Below, piece by piece: positions 8,549 through 10,797 of a DNA stretch of 10,797 nucleotides. This DNA comes from Auxenochlorella pyrenoidosa (taxonomy: Eukaryota > Chlorophyta > Trebouxiophyceae > Chlorellales > Chlorellaceae). The DNA lies in assembly GCA_001430745.1 (NCBI GenBank), contig KQ482018.1:909284-920080 (forward strand), given 5' to 3'. The first letter of the stretch is position 1. Each line of letters opens with the position of its first letter. The notes beneath the pieces were generated by a model. The model searched no databases and was not told where the DNA came from. It saw only the letters and a program-made list of their open reading frames with translations. The position numbers were made by a program, and so were the translations under genes.

Positions 8549-8662
8549 ATTATCTAGAGCACAGTGTGCGTGATCAGAGCGTCTCAAACGACCCACCGTG
8601 CCAAGAAACGCGAGTTTCAAGACCTTTTGAAAGTGCTGACTAGGAACGATTCCCTCGCCCAT

Positions 8663-8776
8663 TTCCGAGGGCCACGCCTAAGTCTGTTCTCACAGCCGAG
8701 CTTGATCACCTTCGATAGTCTGTTGATGCCTCGATAGCCTATGCTGTCGACTCTATAGCGACTTCGCACTCACGCC
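8663..8776. promoter_or_regulatory. Short divergent intergenic region, possible bidirectional promoter
   Basis: Lies between the upstream-most candidate start of the minus-strand F-box gene (8662) and the plus-strand peptidase ATG (8777). It holds two copies of AGTCTGTT (8681-8688, 8717-8724) and two of TCGATAG (8712-8718, 8731-8737), and has lower GC than the flanks. No TATA box at a usual distance was recognised. If the F-box protein starts at 8548, the region is about 230 bases. Confidence 0.45.
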
Positions 8777-10797
8777 ATGCTGCGGTTCGCTGGCCTTGTG
8801 CTGCTTGGCGCTGTTTTGATTGCGCTGCTGCGCGTGCCGATAGCGCCGTCGGATCCCGAGGATGCCCTGGCAGCAGCCGCGCCACCGCCCGAGCTGCCAG
8901 CCGACGTGGCGGCTGCTGCGCCTGGGCGCCTCGCAAAAGCCCTGAGCTTCCCCACTCTCTCCAGCGCCGACGCACCCAAGAACCATGTGGGCAACTCTGC
9001 GCCCTTCCAGCAGCTGCACCGACACCTGGAGGCCTCGTTCCCGGCTGTGTACAAGCGCCTGCGCTACGAGCGGGCAAGTGGCAGCGGGGTGGCCAGGCCT
9101 CCTGTGCCGCCTGAGAGCCAGCTGCCAAGGCTGCAGCGCTCAGCATGCAGGCAGAGTGCTTTAAGCCGATTTCCACACGCTGGATGAGGCATAGCGCAGG
9201 AAGAGCATCGAGCCCTGGTTGAAACCCCTGGGCCACCTTGCATTGACCACACGCCAAAGACCTGGTCACTAGGCAGCATTTTGAAGCGCCGAGCTCTGGC
9301 CAGAACCCTGCTCTTTTCACCCCGCCCGCAGGTGAACGACTTCTCCATCCTCTTCACCTGGCCAGGCAGCAACCGCGAGCTGCGCCCCGTCCTGTGAGCG
9401 CCGCTTGCGCCTGCACGTGCTGCCCACGAAGCTGCGGTCAGGGGCTGCAGGCTGGGACCGGAGCAGTGCTCTGCGTTCTGCCAATGTTTCCTGGCCCCGC
9501 CCGCCACGCATTCGCCGCCGTCGTGACCTCAGCACAGCGAGCCAAGGGGGTAGAGCCGTGGCCGGCCCGCTTGGTGCAGCACAGGCCGAGCGGCTGCGCC
9601 GCACTCCCTGCGCCCCGCCCGGCAGGGTGATGAGCCACATGGACGTGGTGCCGGCCCCGGAGGGTGCCGCCTACAACTGGACGCACCCGCCCTTTGGGGG
9701 GGTGGTCGCCGATGGGTACATCTGGGGGCGCGGCGCCCTGGACGTCAAGGTCACCCTGCTGCAGCAGCTGGAGGCGCTGTCACTGCTGCTCGCCCAGGGG
9801 TGGGTTGCGGGCGTGGGGGCTGGGAGGGCGAGCTGCCTGCGGCGCTCAGCACTGTGAAGCCCAATGCGCGGCGGTGGCAGGTGCCTCTGCGACGCCTCTG
9901 CTTGGCGGCATCCATGCCGTCGCCTGCTCTCGCTGCTGCTGCTGCTGCCGCGCTTGTTGTGCTGCAAGGCAGCGACGGCAGCAAGCCTGCTGCGCTTCGC
10001 ACGTGCGGTGAAGCCATTGCTGCAGCCGCAGCTGCTGCCCGCTGCATGAATGCAGGCGCCCCGCCCGCCGCGCTGCCCCTCCCCCCCGCAGCTTCCAGCC
10101 CAAGCGCACCATCCACTTTGCGGTGGGACATGACGAGGAGCAGGGCGGGGCGTACGGTGAGTGCTTCCAGCCGGCGTGGAGTCAAGGCAGAGCTTGCCGA
10201 AGGGAAGCCGCTCATGGGCACGTAATAGGCACACACATGATGAGCCCTCTGCCTGCGCGTCATCCGTGCCGGAACCTGCGCCTTCGCCACCACTTGCGCG
10301 GTGCGCGCAGGGGCGCACGCCATTGCTGCGCTGCTGCGCAGCCGCGGGGTGCAGCTGGAGTTGGTGCTGGATGAGGGCGGCGTCATCATGACCGACGGCC
10401 TGCGGGCAGGCAGCCACCATGCAGTCGCCTCGGCAAGTGCCCTGCCCCTGCTGCGCGCGGCCGGCCGTGCCGGACAGCAGTGGCAGCGACGGGAGAGCCC
10501 CGGCTCCGGGGCGGGCTGCACCAGGTGGCCGCCACGCTGCGCTGCCTCCCTGTGCCGGCCTGCGGCATGCCTCGCTGTGTGGAGGCCCTGCCCTATCCTG
10601 GGCGCCCTTGCCCAACGGGCCCCTTGGACTCCCGATCGCCATGCCGGCCACACCTCTGGCCACGCACATGTGCTTTGCCGCCCAGTACGCACCCCTCATG
10701 CGCACCCTAGGCAGCCCCCCCCCCCCCCGCCCCCCCAACCCACCCCCCCAACCCACTCACCCATCCAAACCCTGCAGCCCATCGCCCTCGTTGGGAC
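8777..10797 (+). CDS. M20 family metallopeptidase, carboxypeptidase S/PM20D1 type, 5' part (six exons; continues off right edge)
   Basis: Two-zinc amidohydrolase/carboxypeptidase; yeast Cps1 is vacuolar and animal PM20D1 secreted. Exons are 8777-9073, 9332-9393, 9626-9799, 10092-10156, 10311-10432 and 10778-10797, phases 0, 2, 2, 1, 0, encoding about 246 residues; the family has some 500. Seen: N-terminal hydrophobic anchor, roughly residues 3-18 ([11 protein letters not shown]), fitting a signal anchor; [14 protein letters not shown] (100-113); [11 protein letters not shown] (121-131) with metal-ligand His124 and catalytic Asp126; [17 protein letters not shown] with bridging ligand Asp159; GHDEEQGG (190-197) with the catalytic Glu and metal-ligand Glu pair at 193-194; LVLDEGG with Asp220; PIALVG at the edge. 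All seen active-site residues are intact. The GALDVK segment differs from the common GALDDK. The start is the first ATG, giving a membrane anchor. The fifth donor is uncertain (10406 or 10433). Introns 1 and 5 appear to use GC donors. Confidence 0.9.
9074..9331 (+). other. GC-AG intron in the M20 peptidase gene
   Basis: The exon ends GAGCGG at 9073 and the intron begins GCAAGT, the ideal GC-donor hexamer, ending CCCGCAG at 9331. The join [16 protein letters not shown] matches the family in phase 0. The nearest in-phase GT (GGGGTGGCC, 9088) would add five residues and has a weaker context. Confidence 0.75.
10433..10777 (+). other. Probable GC-AG intron in the M20 peptidase gene (345 bases)
   Basis: Preferred donor TCG|GCAAGT at 10433, repeating the hexamer of intron 1, with acceptor CCCTGCAG at 10777, phase 0. 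Alternatives are CGG|GCAGGC at 10406, also GC, and GCA|GTCGCC at 10424, a poor GT site. The resulting protein differs only by up to nine residues between DGL and PIALVG. No exon recognised inside; the frame near 10640-10710 is open but fits no part of the family. Confidence 0.5.
10715..10760 (+). repeat. C-run polypyrimidine tract before an acceptor
   Basis: C14, then G, then C7 and further C runs broken by A or AA, about 20 bases before the acceptor at 10777 of the M20 gene. The opposite strand has G-quadruplex potential. Confidence 0.85.

Noticed and set aside
9671..10756. Long minus-strand open frames (361 and 313 codons) opposite the M20 gene
   Set aside because: They run across clear exons and introns of the peptidase, are rich in Ala, Arg, Gly and Ser as expected from antisense GC-rich DNA, and show no domain.
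1..10797. Bacterial defence system, CRISPR array, integron or phage region
   Set aside because: No repeats with regular spacing, no phage or transposase motifs, and every recognisable protein is split by spliceosomal introns.

Overview
The window looks like nuclear DNA of a green alga, most likely a Chlorella-like trebouxiophyte. It is GC-rich, its protein-coding genes are cut by many short introns (about 135 to 375 bases), pyrimidine-rich CTGCAG-type acceptors are common, and TGTAA polyadenylation motifs occur. The proteins resemble plant and algal families. No bacterial operon structure, mobile element, CRISPR array, rRNA or tRNA gene was seen. Most long open frames are shadows or read through introns, so genes were rebuilt exon by exon from protein-family resemblance, matching intron phases and splice sites.

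Layout, left to right. Positions 1-1313 (minus strand) hold the 5' part of a eukaryotic-type malic enzyme; the rest lies off the left edge. Positions 1314-2172 are mostly non-coding, with one doubtful small frame and two TGTAA motifs. Positions 2173-3455 (minus) hold a complete three-exon alpha/beta hydrolase with its catalytic triad. Positions 3578-5559 (minus) hold an F-box/leucine-rich-repeat protein, only 122 bases upstream of the hydrolase start. Positions 5560-6214 are intergenic or UTR. Positions 6215-8548 (minus; possible start at 8662) hold a six-exon plant-type F-box protein with a conserved C-terminal domain containing PYGWW and an added acidic/Ala-rich tail. Positions 8663-8776 are a short divergent intergenic region. 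From 8777 (plus) to the right edge runs the 5' part of an M20-family metallopeptidase of the carboxypeptidase S/PM20D1 type with an N-terminal membrane anchor.

The genes do not form an obvious pathway. Malic enzyme is central carbon metabolism, the hydrolase and peptidase are degradative, and the two F-box proteins are probable SCF ubiquitin-ligase adaptors. The most interesting structural feature is the splice sites: five of the eighteen introns I can place seem to start with GC instead of GT, in three different genes, far above the roughly one percent usual in plants and animals. The F-box/LRR and hydrolase pair, with no TGTAA between them, is a candidate bicistronic unit. All exon borders are inferred from sequence alone, without transcripts.
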